From CAVOEB01 sp965249645 (lineage in GTDB: Bacteria > Pseudomonadota > Alphaproteobacteria > UBA828 > JAPUJA01), in the NCBI GenBank assembly GCA_965249645.1, contig CBDFML010000012.1, forward strand, positions 868,001 through 932,000: a DNA stretch of 64,000 nucleotides, read 5' to 3'. The notes beneath the pieces were generated by a model, which saw only the letters and a program-made list of their open reading frames with translations, did no database searches and had not been told where the DNA came from. Made by a program: the position numbers and the translations under genes. Numbering within the stretch: the stretch's first letter is position 1; every line of letters starts with the position of its first letter. Shown piece after piece: positions 31,787-41,130 of this stretch.

Positions 31787-32929
31787 ATGACGTTGATCGA
31801 CAAGGTAACGGCACCGTTTCTCGATGTCGGCGGGTTCGACGACGATCCCGAACGCGCTCGTGCGCTTCCCGCCCACTTCTATCACGACCCTGCAATTTTC
31901 GAGCAGGAGCGTCGCGCGATTTTTCAGAGCTGCGGGCAATATGCCGGGCATGTCTCCCAGCTTGCCGCACCGGGCGATTACCTGACTTGCGAGATCGGCG
32001 GCCAGAATATTGTGATTCTTCGTGGCCGTGACGACACGATCTGGGGATTTTTCAACGTCTGCATGCACCGGGGGCACGAACTGCTCGAAGGCGCAGGCCA
32101 CATCGAGAGCGCGATCGTCTGCCCCTATCACGCCTGGACCTATGAGCTCGATGGCCGGCTTCGGGGCGCGCCCAACGCGGCCAACGTGCCCGGCTTCGAT
32201 CGGGCAGGCGTGTGCCTGACGCCGGTTGCCGTTGAAACCCTGTGCGGTCTGATCCTGGTCAACCCCGAACGCGAGGCGCCATCGTTCGCAAGCCAGACAC
32301 CCGGGCTGGAGGCCGACATTCGCCGGCTTGCCCCCAACATCGACGAGCTTACTTTCGCCCACCAGCTGAATTTCGATATCGAATCGAACTGGAAAAATGT
32401 CGAGGACAACTTCCTCGAGTCCTACCATGTGCCGGTCGCGGGCGACGCCCATCGGGGATTCCTCGAACTGATCGATTACGATACCTGGAGGATCGAGATT
32501 CATGGCCTCTACCAGACCCAGCATGCCCAGGCCCGGTCGGGTGCGAACAGCGCCTACGACATCGAGGGCGCCGAGGTGATGGATCACGGAATGTGGTGGG
32601 TCTGGCCGAATTTTCTCATCTTGCGCTATCCGGGCGACGGCAATCTCATGGTCTGGAACCAGGTCCCCGTCGCGCCCGGGCGCACGCTTCAGACCTTCGA
32701 CTTTTATTTCCAGGACTCGATCCCGAACGAACGGCAGCGGGAAGCGATCCGCTACCTCGACGAGACGCTCCAGCCCGAGGACGTCGCGATCCTCGAGAGC
32801 GTGCAAAAAGGCCAGCAGTCACTGGGCTATCGCCAGGGCTATTACATGACGGATTTGGGCCGCCACAATGTCAGCGAGCACGGGGTTCATCATTTCCACA
32901 AGCTCGTGATCGAGGCGCTGACGGCCTGA
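31787..32929 (+). CDS. Rieske non-heme iron oxygenase, CntA/GbcA-like
   Basis: Second Rieske oxygenase of the window, 380 residues from ATG. AGGAGG touches this ATG, with no spacer, so the real start may be TTG 31793, which has a normal six-base gap. Rieske ligands are Cys92, His94, Cys112 and His115. The mononuclear site reads NFLESYHVPVAGDAH: His214 is present, but the second His, normally five residues on, is Gly219, and the next His is 222, so the site is atypical. The protein is close in plan to carnitine/betaine demethylating oxygenases. It converges, 8 bp apart, on an amine oxidase gene. No reductase is adjacent. Confidence 0.85.
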   Translation: MTLIDKVTAPFLDVGGFDDDPERARALPAHFYHDPAIFEQERRAIFQSCGQYAGHVSQLAAPGDYLTCEIGGQNIVILRGRDDTIWGFFNVCMHRGHELLEGAGHIESAIVCPYHAWTYELDGRLRGAPNAANVPGFDRAGVCLTPVAVETLCGLILVNPEREAPSFASQTPGLEADIRRLAPNIDELTFAHQLNFDIESNWKNVEDNFLESYHVPVAGDAHRGFLELIDYDTWRIEIHGLYQTQHAQARSGANSAYDIEGAEVMDHGMWWVWPNFLILRYPGDGNLMVWNQVPVAPGRTLQTFDFYFQDSIPNERQREAIRYLDETLQPEDVAILESVQKGQQSLGYRQGYYMTDLGRHNVSEHGVHHFHKLVIEALTA

Positions 32930-32937
32930 ACGACGGG

Positions 32938-34329
32938 TTAGTCGTCGTCGTGCAGCGGCGCGAGATCCGCAGGCGCCAGCGCCGCAAGTTTGTTGACAAG
33001 CAGACCGGGTTTGCGCCCGGCATCCTCGGCGCGGTCCTTGGCCCGGGCGGCGGCGCGGACCATCTGGCCCCCGATGTAGCGGATCGGCTCCGGGGGCATG
33101 AAGGCGCGCGGCATCCGGACGAGGGGCGAGTTTGCCCATTCGTCGTCGAGATCGAGCGCGAGCGACGCGAGGATACGCCCGCCCAGATAGCTGGGGCCGA
33201 CGCCGTTACCCGTATAGCCGTGGCCGTACAGAATCGCGGGCGCCTGCGGCAGGCGGCCGAACGAGGGCAGGCCCGTATCCGTGCGGGTCGCCGGCCCGGA
33301 CCAGGTCGTTGCGATTTTCAGATCGGACAGCGATGGGTAGAAGCGGACGAACTCGGACCGGGCGAGGTCGGGCCGGGGTGCGGGTCCGTCGTAGTTCGTG
33401 CCGACCCGGCCGGCGAAGGGGATCCGGCCGCCGCCCTTGCCCCAGGCAAGCCGGCCGTCCAGCGTCGTGCGGTAGTAGTTCACCAGCATGTGCGAATCTG
33501 AGATCGCGACCCCGTCGGTCAGGCCGACTTCGGCCAGGCGCTCGGGCGCGGGCTCGGTAACGAATGCGCTGGGGCCGATGGGTATGATCGAGCGTCGGAA
33601 TTCGGGCAGCTCGTGGGCCCAGGCGTTGAGTGCCAAAATCACGCGGGTTGCAGTCACGGTGCCCCGGTTGGTTTTCACCCGGGGCGTCGTTTCCCGGATG
33701 AGACGGGTCATTTTCGTCTGCTCATAGATCGCGACACCCCGTTCGGCCGCTACCCGGCGCAGGCCTCGGGCGAGCAGAGCAGGCTGGACCGTCGCGATAC
33801 CGCGCTCGAATACGGCGCCAAAATGCACTTCGCTGCCGGTTCGCCGCGCGACCTCGTCGGCGTCGAGTTCGTCGAACGCGTCGATCCCCAGCTTATCGAG
33901 CTGCTCCAGGGTCTCGGACCAGGCGCCGACTTGCACCGCATTGCCCGCGGTCCAGAGCCAGCCGTCGTGGCGAAAATGGGAGTCGATCCCATGATCGGCG
34001 CAGAACTGTCCGATCGCGGTGACGGCGTTATGGGATTCGCGGAGCAGGCGGACGCCTTCCTGGGCGCCGCAGAGCTTGATCAGGGTCGCCGCCTTCGACA
34101 TCCAGGTCATGCAGAAGCCGCCGTTGCGTCCGCTCGCCCCGCCGCCGCAGATGTCGGCGTCGATGATGGCGATATCGAGGGAAGGGTCATGTTCTTTGAG
34201 GTTAAGCGCTGTCCACAGGCCCGTGTAACCGCCACCGACGATACAGATATCGACGCGCCGGTCGCCATCGAGCGGAGTGATCGCCGCATCGTCGTCGGCG
34301 AGAGCTTGCTGGAGCCAGTAGCTGCGCAT
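32938..34329 (-). CDS. FAD-dependent amine oxidoreductase, PuuB/DAO-like
   Basis: Flavoprotein of 463 residues in the D-amino-acid/sarcosine/gamma-glutamylputrescine oxidase family. The dinucleotide fold is VDICIVGGGYTGLWTA (about 26-41), followed by GASGRNGGF near 68, the element that holds FAD in PuuB-type enzymes. The C-terminal YGHGYTGNGVG stretch is also typical. RBS GGAGGGG precedes ATG. It is the last gene of a four-gene operon with glutamate-synthase-like proteins, 34 bp after the GltD-like gene. Oxidation of an N-substituted glutamate or gamma-glutamyl amine made by those proteins is the inferred role. Electron acceptor unknown. Confidence 0.85.
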   Translation of the reverse strand: MRSYWLQQALADDDAAITPLDGDRRVDICIVGGGYTGLWTALNLKEHDPSLDIAIIDADICGGGASGRNGGFCMTWMSKAATLIKLCGAQEGVRLLRESHNAVTAIGQFCADHGIDSHFRHDGWLWTAGNAVQVGAWSETLEQLDKLGIDAFDELDADEVARRTGSEVHFGAVFERGIATVQPALLARGLRRVAAERGVAIYEQTKMTRLIRETTPRVKTNRGTVTATRVILALNAWAHELPEFRRSIIPIGPSAFVTEPAPERLAEVGLTDGVAISDSHMLVNYYRTTLDGRLAWGKGGGRIPFAGRVGTNYDGPAPRPDLARSEFVRFYPSLSDLKIATTWSGPATRTDTGLPSFGRLPQAPAILYGHGYTGNGVGPSYLGGRILASLALDLDDEWANSPLVRMPRAFMPPEPIRYIGGQMVRAAARAKDRAEDAGRKPGLLVNKLAALAPADLAPLHDDD

Positions 34330-34363
34330 TAATCCCCTCCCGCGAAGGGGTGGTTTGAGCGGA

Positions 34364-36898
34364 TTACGCGGCCGTCCGTGCGTCCTTGCCCACGAGGCGG
34401 ATGTCGGTGGCGTCGGCGGTTGCGATGGAGACCGAGCGCATATCCTCGGGCTCCAGGTTGTGGAGCGCCGTCTTGCCCGTGCAGCGGGCCATCATCGAGG
34501 CTTCGACCGCCGCCGACTTGAGGATATTGGCGACCGCGAGGGTGCGGTCCTCGGCTGTGTAATCCGCTTCGAACGCCAAGTCGTTGCCCTGGACGATGAC
34601 ACCGCCCGCGGCGAACCCGGCCAGGGCGCCGAACAGCGTGGCGACACAGCCCATGGCGATAACCTTCGAGGCGTCGGTGCCCGAGCGCAAGCCGCCGAAA
34701 TAGACCAGGTCGATTTCTTCCTCACGGTCGAGCCGGCGCAGGATGCGGATGGCATCGCGCATCATGGAGAGGTCGGGCGGGCCCGCCAGTTCCGGCCAGC
34801 GCTCTCCGATCCCGCCGCTCGCATCGAGCACCATCATGTCGTAGCCGGCCTCGAGTGCGAAGGGGATGGCCTCTTCGAGCGCTTGGGGCGACGACACCGT
34901 AACTCCGAGCAACTGGTCGTCGGTGAGGCGCTTGGCCTCGATGGGCACGAAGCTCTTGCCCATCCGGTAGACCAGCGCGGCCGCATCTTTGCTCGGCTCT
35001 GCGCCGGGATCGAGAAGCTGGAGCCAGCGTACGTTCTCCGCGATCGGGGCAGCACCAAGGTAACAGCTATCGGTCTCCGCAAGGCCGTTCGCGACGGCGG
35101 ACCGGACTTCCTGGGGCGCCTGGTCGAACCCGGTGACCATGAAGGGCTGGGGCAGTTCGAGGCCGCGGATCGCGGTCGAGACCTTGCACGCCTCGCGATA
35201 GGGATCGATCACCAGGCGCGAAAGATTAGCGGGCAGGAAAGTGAGATCGTCGAGCGACGAACCGCGGCCCTCGGGGTAGGGATTTTCGCGGTTCGGCAGG
35301 CGCGTTTTCAACAGCGCCGCGTGCTTCGCGTGATCCATCGGATTGGTCCGCGCCATCGAGAATATGTCTTCGCGATTCTTCACCGAGTAGTCGGACGAGC
35401 CGGTCTCGGCATCGCAGCGGAAGCAGCGCGCGGCCTCGGCAATCGCCGTCTCCCGGTCGTAGCCGATCTCGCTTTCCTCAAACGCCTTGGGGCCATTGCC
35501 CAGGCCGATGAATTCCTGCTTCTTGGGCCCGATATTCGACCATTCCAGATCCTGGGCAACCGTGACACGCCGGGTCCGGTGGGGCGTCTTGTAGGGGATC
35601 GGGTCGTCGATGCCGTCGAGCGCCGCTTTGATGTAGTAGGCGGCCATGTGGCCCTGGCGCATTGCCTCGACGATGGTCGAGCCGCCGAACGCGCTGTCGC
35701 CCGCCGAGAAGACCTTGGGGTCGCTGGTGCCCATATTCGCATCGCTCGTGATCACGCAGCCACGCTCCATCATGCCGCGCTTGTCGAGCTCGTCGCTCAG
35801 GGCCTGCTGGCCCACGGCGGTCATGACCATGTCGCAGGGCACCTCGTAGTCCGAGCCTTCGACGATTTCGAACTGCAGGCGGCCCTGATCGTCGAGGCCG
35901 CCGCCCGTCGTCTTGACGACGTGAAGGACGAGCCCGGTATCGGTGGCTTCGATTTTTTGCGGCAGGCGGTCGTTATGAAGCTGAATATCTTCGGCCATGG
36001 CCGCGTGGAGCTCGTGCTTGTGGGCGCGCATGGTGTTGCGGTTTTCGAGCACCGAAAGATGAACCTCGCTGGCGCCGAGGCGAAGCGCTGTTCTGGCTAC
36101 GTCCATCGCCACGTCGCCGCCGCCGATGACGACGACCTTGCCTGCGACCTCGATGGTTTCGCCTGCGTTGGTGCGATGCAGGAAATCGACGCCGTCCAGC
36201 ACCTTGGGGTGGTCCGCGCCCGGAACCGGGAGCGCCTTGCCCCAGGTGGCGCCGATGGTCAGCAGCACGGAATCGTGGCGCTCCTTCAGCTCATCGAGGG
36301 TGACGTCCTCGCCAAAGGTGCAGTTTAGATGGATGTTGATGCCCGGGCAGCGTTCGAGGATTCGGTCGACGTCTTCCTTGAGCACCGGCGGCGGCAGGCG
36401 GTTGAAGGGAATGCCCCACGCGACCATGCCACCGAGTATTTCGGAGAGCTCGTAGATATGTACCTCGAACCCGGACAAAGCGAGATCCTGAGCCGCGGTC
36501 ATACCCGCGGGTCCGCCGCCGACAATGCCGATGGTCTCCTTGCGCGAGACAGTGACGGGCGCCAGCTTGACCTTGTCGCCGAGCCGCTCCATGACAAAAC
36601 GCTTGAGATTGCGGATACCGATCGGGCCGTCGCTGTCTGCGCGCCGGCAGACATCCTCGCACGGTGCGGCGCAAATCCGCGCGCAGGACGAGCTAAACGG
36701 GTTGGTCGCCGTGATAGCCTCGTAGGCTTCCTCCAGCTTCTCTTCCCAGATCAGAGCGATATAGGACGGTGCGTCGGTGCCGATCGGGCAGCCCAGCTGA
36801 CAGGGCGCAGGAACAAAATGCTTGTCTCCCGTATCGTCCGCGAGATCGAACGGATTGGGCGTCTCCATGGCCAGGTCCTTGTTGTCGCTCGTTGCCAT
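34364..36898 (-). CDS. GltD-like FAD/NAD(P) reductase fused to a degenerate glutamate-synthase FMN barrel
   Basis: 844 residues. Residues 1-470 form a complete GltD (glutamate synthase small subunit) module: 4Fe-4S cysteines at 33, 37, 72, 76, 80 and 84, FAD fold GIVGGGPAGM (125-133) and NAD(P) fold VVIGGGDVAMD (257-266). Residues about 480-844 look like the FMN barrel of the large subunit. FGGLRSGTDASKVIAMG and the tail KTALHNLEPEDM line up with GGMHDGVDMMKGLALG and NDISQLSRDDL of the next protein, but the Fe-S cysteines are replaced. So it is a reductase with a pseudo-synthase domain, probably for docking. It starts 1 bp after the upstream stop; METPNP at residue 11 is an alternative start. 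Confidence 0.85.
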   Translation of the reverse strand: MATSDNKDLAMETPNPFDLADDTGDKHFVPAPCQLGCPIGTDAPSYIALIWEEKLEEAYEAITATNPFSSSCARICAAPCEDVCRRADSDGPIGIRNLKRFVMERLGDKVKLAPVTVSRKETIGIVGGGPAGMTAAQDLALSGFEVHIYELSEILGGMVAWGIPFNRLPPPVLKEDVDRILERCPGINIHLNCTFGEDVTLDELKERHDSVLLTIGATWGKALPVPGADHPKVLDGVDFLHRTNAGETIEVAGKVVVIGGGDVAMDVARTALRLGASEVHLSVLENRNTMRAHKHELHAAMAEDIQLHNDRLPQKIEATDTGLVLHVVKTTGGGLDDQGRLQFEIVEGSDYEVPCDMVMTAVGQQALSDELDKRGMMERGCVITSDANMGTSDPKVFSAGDSAFGGSTIVEAMRQGHMAAYYIKAALDGIDDPIPYKTPHRTRRVTVAQDLEWSNIGPKKQEFIGLGNGPKAFEESEIGYDRETAIAEAARCFRCDAETGSSDYSVKNREDIFSMARTNPMDHAKHAALLKTRLPNRENPYPEGRGSSLDDLTFLPANLSRLVIDPYREACKVSTAIRGLELPQPFMVTGFDQAPQEVRSAVANGLAETDSCYLGAAPIAENVRWLQLLDPGAEPSKDAAALVYRMGKSFVPIEAKRLTDDQLLGVTVSSPQALEEAIPFALEAGYDMMVLDASGGIGERWPELAGPPDLSMMRDAIRILRRLDREEEIDLVYFGGLRSGTDASKVIAMGCVATLFGALAGFAAGGVIVQGNDLAFEADYTAEDRTLAVANILKSAAVEASMMARCTGKTALHNLEPEDMRSVSIATADATDIRLVGKDARTAA

Positions 36899-36899
36899 G

Positions 36900-38858
36900 T
36901 CAGCCCACCTTCTGGCGCAATTCGTCTTCCTGCTGGCGGTATTCGGGCTCGTAGGGCAAACCGGTGATCGCCGCCGCCTCGGGCGTCAGCGCGACCAGAT
37001 CGTCGCGCGAGAGCTGGCTTATATCGTTATGCCCCAACGCGTGGGTAATCGCCGCGAGCTGCCAGCGAACGCCTTCGAGAAAGCGGTGGATGTTGTGGGC
37101 CTCAACCTCGGCGTCGTAGCGTTTCTCGTGCTCGGGATCCTGGGTCGCGATGCCGACCGGACAATCGCCGATGTGGCACTGCATGCAGGCGATACAGCCG
37201 CCCGCGATGATAGCCGACGTGCCGATCGCGCAGGCGTCGGCGCCGAGCGCCAGACCTTTCATCATATCCACGCCGTCATGCATGCCGCCCATGAGGACGA
37301 TCTGGATCTTGTCCCGGGAATCGATATCGTTCAGCGCATCGACCGCCTCGATGATCGCTGCCAGGGTGGGGATGCCGACGAATTCGGACACTTCCGAACT
37401 TCCCGCGCCGGTCGCGCCCTGCATGCCGTCCAGTTCGACGAAATCGAAGGTATCCTTGACCGCAATCTTGATGTCGTCGGGCACGCGGCCCGCGCCCATC
37501 TTGACGCTTACGGGTACCTTGTAGCCCGTTGCCTCCCGAAATTCCTCGACCTTGATGACAAGATCGTCGGGTCCGAGGATATCCGGGTGGCGCGACGGCG
37601 AGCGCAGGTCGATGCCGTGCGGAATGCCGCGAATCCTGGCCAATTCCTTGGTCACCTTCTTGGCCATGAGCTGGCCGCCGAAGCCGGGCTTGGCGCCCTG
37701 GGAAATGTAGATTTCGACACCGTTGGCCCGCTTCATGTCGTGGACGTTCCAGCCCAGACGCCCGCCCAGGCATTGAAAAATGAGCTGCTTCGCTGAATCG
37801 CGCTGCGCATCGCTCATGCCGCCTTCGCCGGTATTTTCAGCGATCCCCGAAAGCGCGGAGGCCATGGCGATGGCTTGCTTGGTCGAAGCCGAGATGGCGC
37901 CGTAGCTGATCGGCGCGATCATCACGGGCATGGTGAGCTTGAGTGGCTTGCCGCCGTGACGGCCGCCGATTTCGGTCTTCAGGCTGACCTTCGAGACCAC
38001 GTCCATGTCGGTGCCGACCTTCGACATATCGCCGCGGAAGGCGATATCGCCGAAATGGGGCAGGGTTCGCGCCCCGCCGTAGCCACGGATCCGGTACCGG
38101 CCGATTTGGGACTTGATGTAAATGTCTTCCTGAATCTTTTCGTTCCAGTAGTCGCAATCGGCGGAAAACTGGAAATAGGGGATGCTGCGCATCTGCTGTT
38201 CCAGGGTGGGATAGCGCAGCTTCTTGCCGGCGTTGATGATTTTTTTGAATGTTCCTGTGAACTTCAGCTCGTAACGATCTAGAAATTCTTGAAGTTCATC
38301 CAATTCTTCCTGCGGCAAATCGGTCTGGATCGCGTCGGAGCCGAGCTCCTGGAGGTCGCCGCCCACAAAGATATCGCCGGCACTCATATCCTCGCCGATC
38401 CTCTCGCCCGACTTGCCCAGGATGATGATCCGGCCGCCATACATCATGTAACCGGCCATGAAATTTGCGTTGCCCGCGCAGCACAGGGTTCCGGCTTTCA
38501 TCACCTGGCCCGAGCGCGAGCCCATGTTGCCCTTGATTACGACCTCGCCGCCGCGGATTGCGACACCCGCGATCGCTCCGGCGTTGCCGCCGACCACAAC
38601 GGAGCCTTTGTAGATGTTGTCGCCCGCGCCCCAGCCGACATTGTTGTCGACGATGAAATTGGCGCTATCCGACAGTCCGGCGCAAAAATAACCGGCCGAA
38701 CCGCGGACGTGGACGTTGATCGGCGAGGTTAATCCGACACCGATGTGATGCTTCGAATCCGGGTTGAGGACTTCGACGTCCTCGCCCTTTTCGCCGTACT
38801 CGCGCAGCTGTTCGTTGGCTTGACGAACGGGAAGTTCGGCCAGATCTAGCGTGACCAT
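36900..38858 (-). CDS. fused GXGXG + FMN-binding glutamate-synthase-like subunit
   Basis: 652 residues. About 1-200 is a beta-helical GXGXG domain with repeats such as GNAGAIAG, GNMGSRSG and GNANFMAG. About 240-652 is the FMN TIM barrel of glutamate synthase, with MIAPISYGAIS, ENTGEGGMS and the 3Fe-4S ligands in CIACMQCHIGDCPVGIAT (about 553-570). In the N-methylglutamate and Glx systems these two domains are separate proteins (MgsB and MgsC); here they are one chain. It overlaps the amidotransferase gene by 13 bp. The expected chemistry is transfer of ammonia or an amine to 2-oxoglutarate or glutamate using FMN. The substrate is unproven. Confidence 0.88.
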   Translation of the reverse strand: MVTLDLAELPVRQANEQLREYGEKGEDVEVLNPDSKHHIGVGLTSPINVHVRGSAGYFCAGLSDSANFIVDNNVGWGAGDNIYKGSVVVGGNAGAIAGVAIRGGEVVIKGNMGSRSGQVMKAGTLCCAGNANFMAGYMMYGGRIIILGKSGERIGEDMSAGDIFVGGDLQELGSDAIQTDLPQEELDELQEFLDRYELKFTGTFKKIINAGKKLRYPTLEQQMRSIPYFQFSADCDYWNEKIQEDIYIKSQIGRYRIRGYGGARTLPHFGDIAFRGDMSKVGTDMDVVSKVSLKTEIGGRHGGKPLKLTMPVMIAPISYGAISASTKQAIAMASALSGIAENTGEGGMSDAQRDSAKQLIFQCLGGRLGWNVHDMKRANGVEIYISQGAKPGFGGQLMAKKVTKELARIRGIPHGIDLRSPSRHPDILGPDDLVIKVEEFREATGYKVPVSVKMGAGRVPDDIKIAVKDTFDFVELDGMQGATGAGSSEVSEFVGIPTLAAIIEAVDALNDIDSRDKIQIVLMGGMHDGVDMMKGLALGADACAIGTSAIIAGGCIACMQCHIGDCPVGIATQDPEHEKRYDAEVEAHNIHRFLEGVRWQLAAITHALGHNDISQLSRDDLVALTPEAAAITGLPYEPEYRQQEDELRQKVG

Positions 38859-39757
38859 GTCATATACGTCCCCGGCGGGGGCTCCCTCGTATCAAGCGGT
38901 TTTCCAGGAAACAGGCGGTTGAGCGAAACCTCTTCGGAGGCGATGGCGATGATGTCGTCGTCCTCGTACATGATCATCGGCTTCACCGCGAGGCGGTCCT
39001 TCGCGTATCCGATCTCGTCCTTGGTCGAGGCCAGATAGGAAAATGTGCCGTCGAGGTCCTCGATCGACTGGCCCAACGCCTCGCGGAGCGAGACACCCTG
39101 CTGCAGTTTCTCGGCCAGATAGATCGCGATCAGTTCGCTGTCGTTGTCCGTATGGAATTCGAAGCCCCGGCGCTCGAGGCGGCGGCGCAGCTTGTAGTAG
39201 TTCGTAATCTGGCCGTTATGGACAATCGCCACGTCAGAGAACCCCGTCGCCCAGAAGGGGTGGGCGGATTCGGGCGAGACTGCCGATTCCGTCGCCATTC
39301 GGACATGGCCCAGCCCATGGGTGCCCTTGATGCCTTGCACATGATAGCGGTCGTCGACCTGATGCGCGGTGCCGACATCCTTGTAAATCTCGAGGCTGCT
39401 GCCGATCGAGATGATCGAGGCGACATGCTCGAGGTCGTAGCTCATCTTTTGCAGGTCGCCTGTGAATTCGACCGCACAGCGGTAATTGTCGCCGATGACC
39501 TCGTCCTCGAGGATCGCCGCGCCGTGCCTGGCGAGAATGTCTTTGATGTCGGTGATTTTCTGGTTCTGTGCCGACCCGGCCGGGCCAACGTAAAACCGAA
39601 GGTGCAGCCGGTCCGCTTCCGTATCCGTCGAATACAACGCGAAACCCGTTGAATCGGGCCCGCGGTGCTGGCAGCCGTCGAGCATGTCGATCAGCGCCTT
39701 GCCGGTGTCGTTGCTGCTGCCACCGGTCTTGAACATGATCCCCGCTAGTCCGCACAT
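38846..39757 (-). CDS. class-II glutamine amidotransferase (MgsA/GlxB-like)
   Basis: N-terminal-nucleophile amidotransferase of 303 residues, starting MCGLAG so that Cys2 is exposed after Met removal. Other active-site marks are GHVRMATES (Arg), VHNGQITNY (Asn/Gly oxyanion) and TDNDSELIA (Asp). It is a free-standing version of the first domain of glutamate synthase, like MgsA of the N-methylglutamate pathway. The long open frame continues 78 codons upstream but has no homology, and MCGLAG fixes the start. First gene of the four-gene minus-strand operon; 214 bp of AT-rich DNA upstream, shared with a divergent DUF3179 gene, should hold the promoter. Confidence 0.9.
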   Translation of the reverse strand: MCGLAGIMFKTGGSSNDTGKALIDMLDGCQHRGPDSTGFALYSTDTEADRLHLRFYVGPAGSAQNQKITDIKDILARHGAAILEDEVIGDNYRCAVEFTGDLQKMSYDLEHVASIISIGSSLEIYKDVGTAHQVDDRYHVQGIKGTHGLGHVRMATESAVSPESAHPFWATGFSDVAIVHNGQITNYYKLRRRLERRGFEFHTDNDSELIAIYLAEKLQQGVSLREALGQSIEDLDGTFSYLASTKDEIGYAKDRLAVKPMIMYEDDDIIAIASEEVSLNRLFPGKPLDTREPPPGTYMTWSR

Positions 39758-39971
39758 CGCAAGCGATCTCCTGGTTTCAGGTTCGCCGGCACGTCGCCGG
39801 GCCGGGCGTATTTGCAAATCTCTTAAAACTAAATAGCAATTAAATTTGTTGCCTTCAAGTAAACTCCACGGCCGCCGATTTACCCCCTGCGAACAGCGAT
39901 CACAGGGTCGTGACTTGCCGTGCAAGCCCCAGACTGCGGATAATTCTTCCGAGCAACAATCTAGCGTGATT
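39758..39971. other. divergent AT-rich intergenic region
   Basis: 214 bp between the amidotransferase (minus) and DUF3179 (plus) starts. The part 39800-39860 is clearly AT-rich (ACTAAATAGCAATTAAATTTG), unlike the surrounding DNA, so promoters probably lie there. No dyad or known operator could be picked out. Confidence 0.45.
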
Positions 39972-40992
<1,021 letters not shown>

Positions 40993-41130
40993 GTTTTATC
41001 GCTTTATTTTCAATGAATTACCGTGCATCCTTGAATCGGATGTGCAATCGGTGCTCTGGGCCACCCTCTTGACCGAGGGGCGGTGGAGACAAATCTGACC
41101 CCTATCCCCGCAACGGGGCTGGATGGCGAC

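Noticed and set aside
34355..36328. 657-codon plus-strand open frame opposite the GltD-like gene
   Set aside because: Antisense shadow; the minus-strand protein shows Fe-S, FAD and NAD(P) motifs, while this one shows none.
36900..39757. Ordinary glutamate synthase (gltB) split by mutation
   Set aside because: The domain order differs (GXGXG before FMN), each frame has its own start and natural end, and overlaps are typical of operons, so these are real separate subunits.
41000..41020. TTTATTTTCAATG repeated at 41005 and 56898
   Set aside because: Only 13 bases, in unrelated contexts. Probably chance in AT-richer spots.
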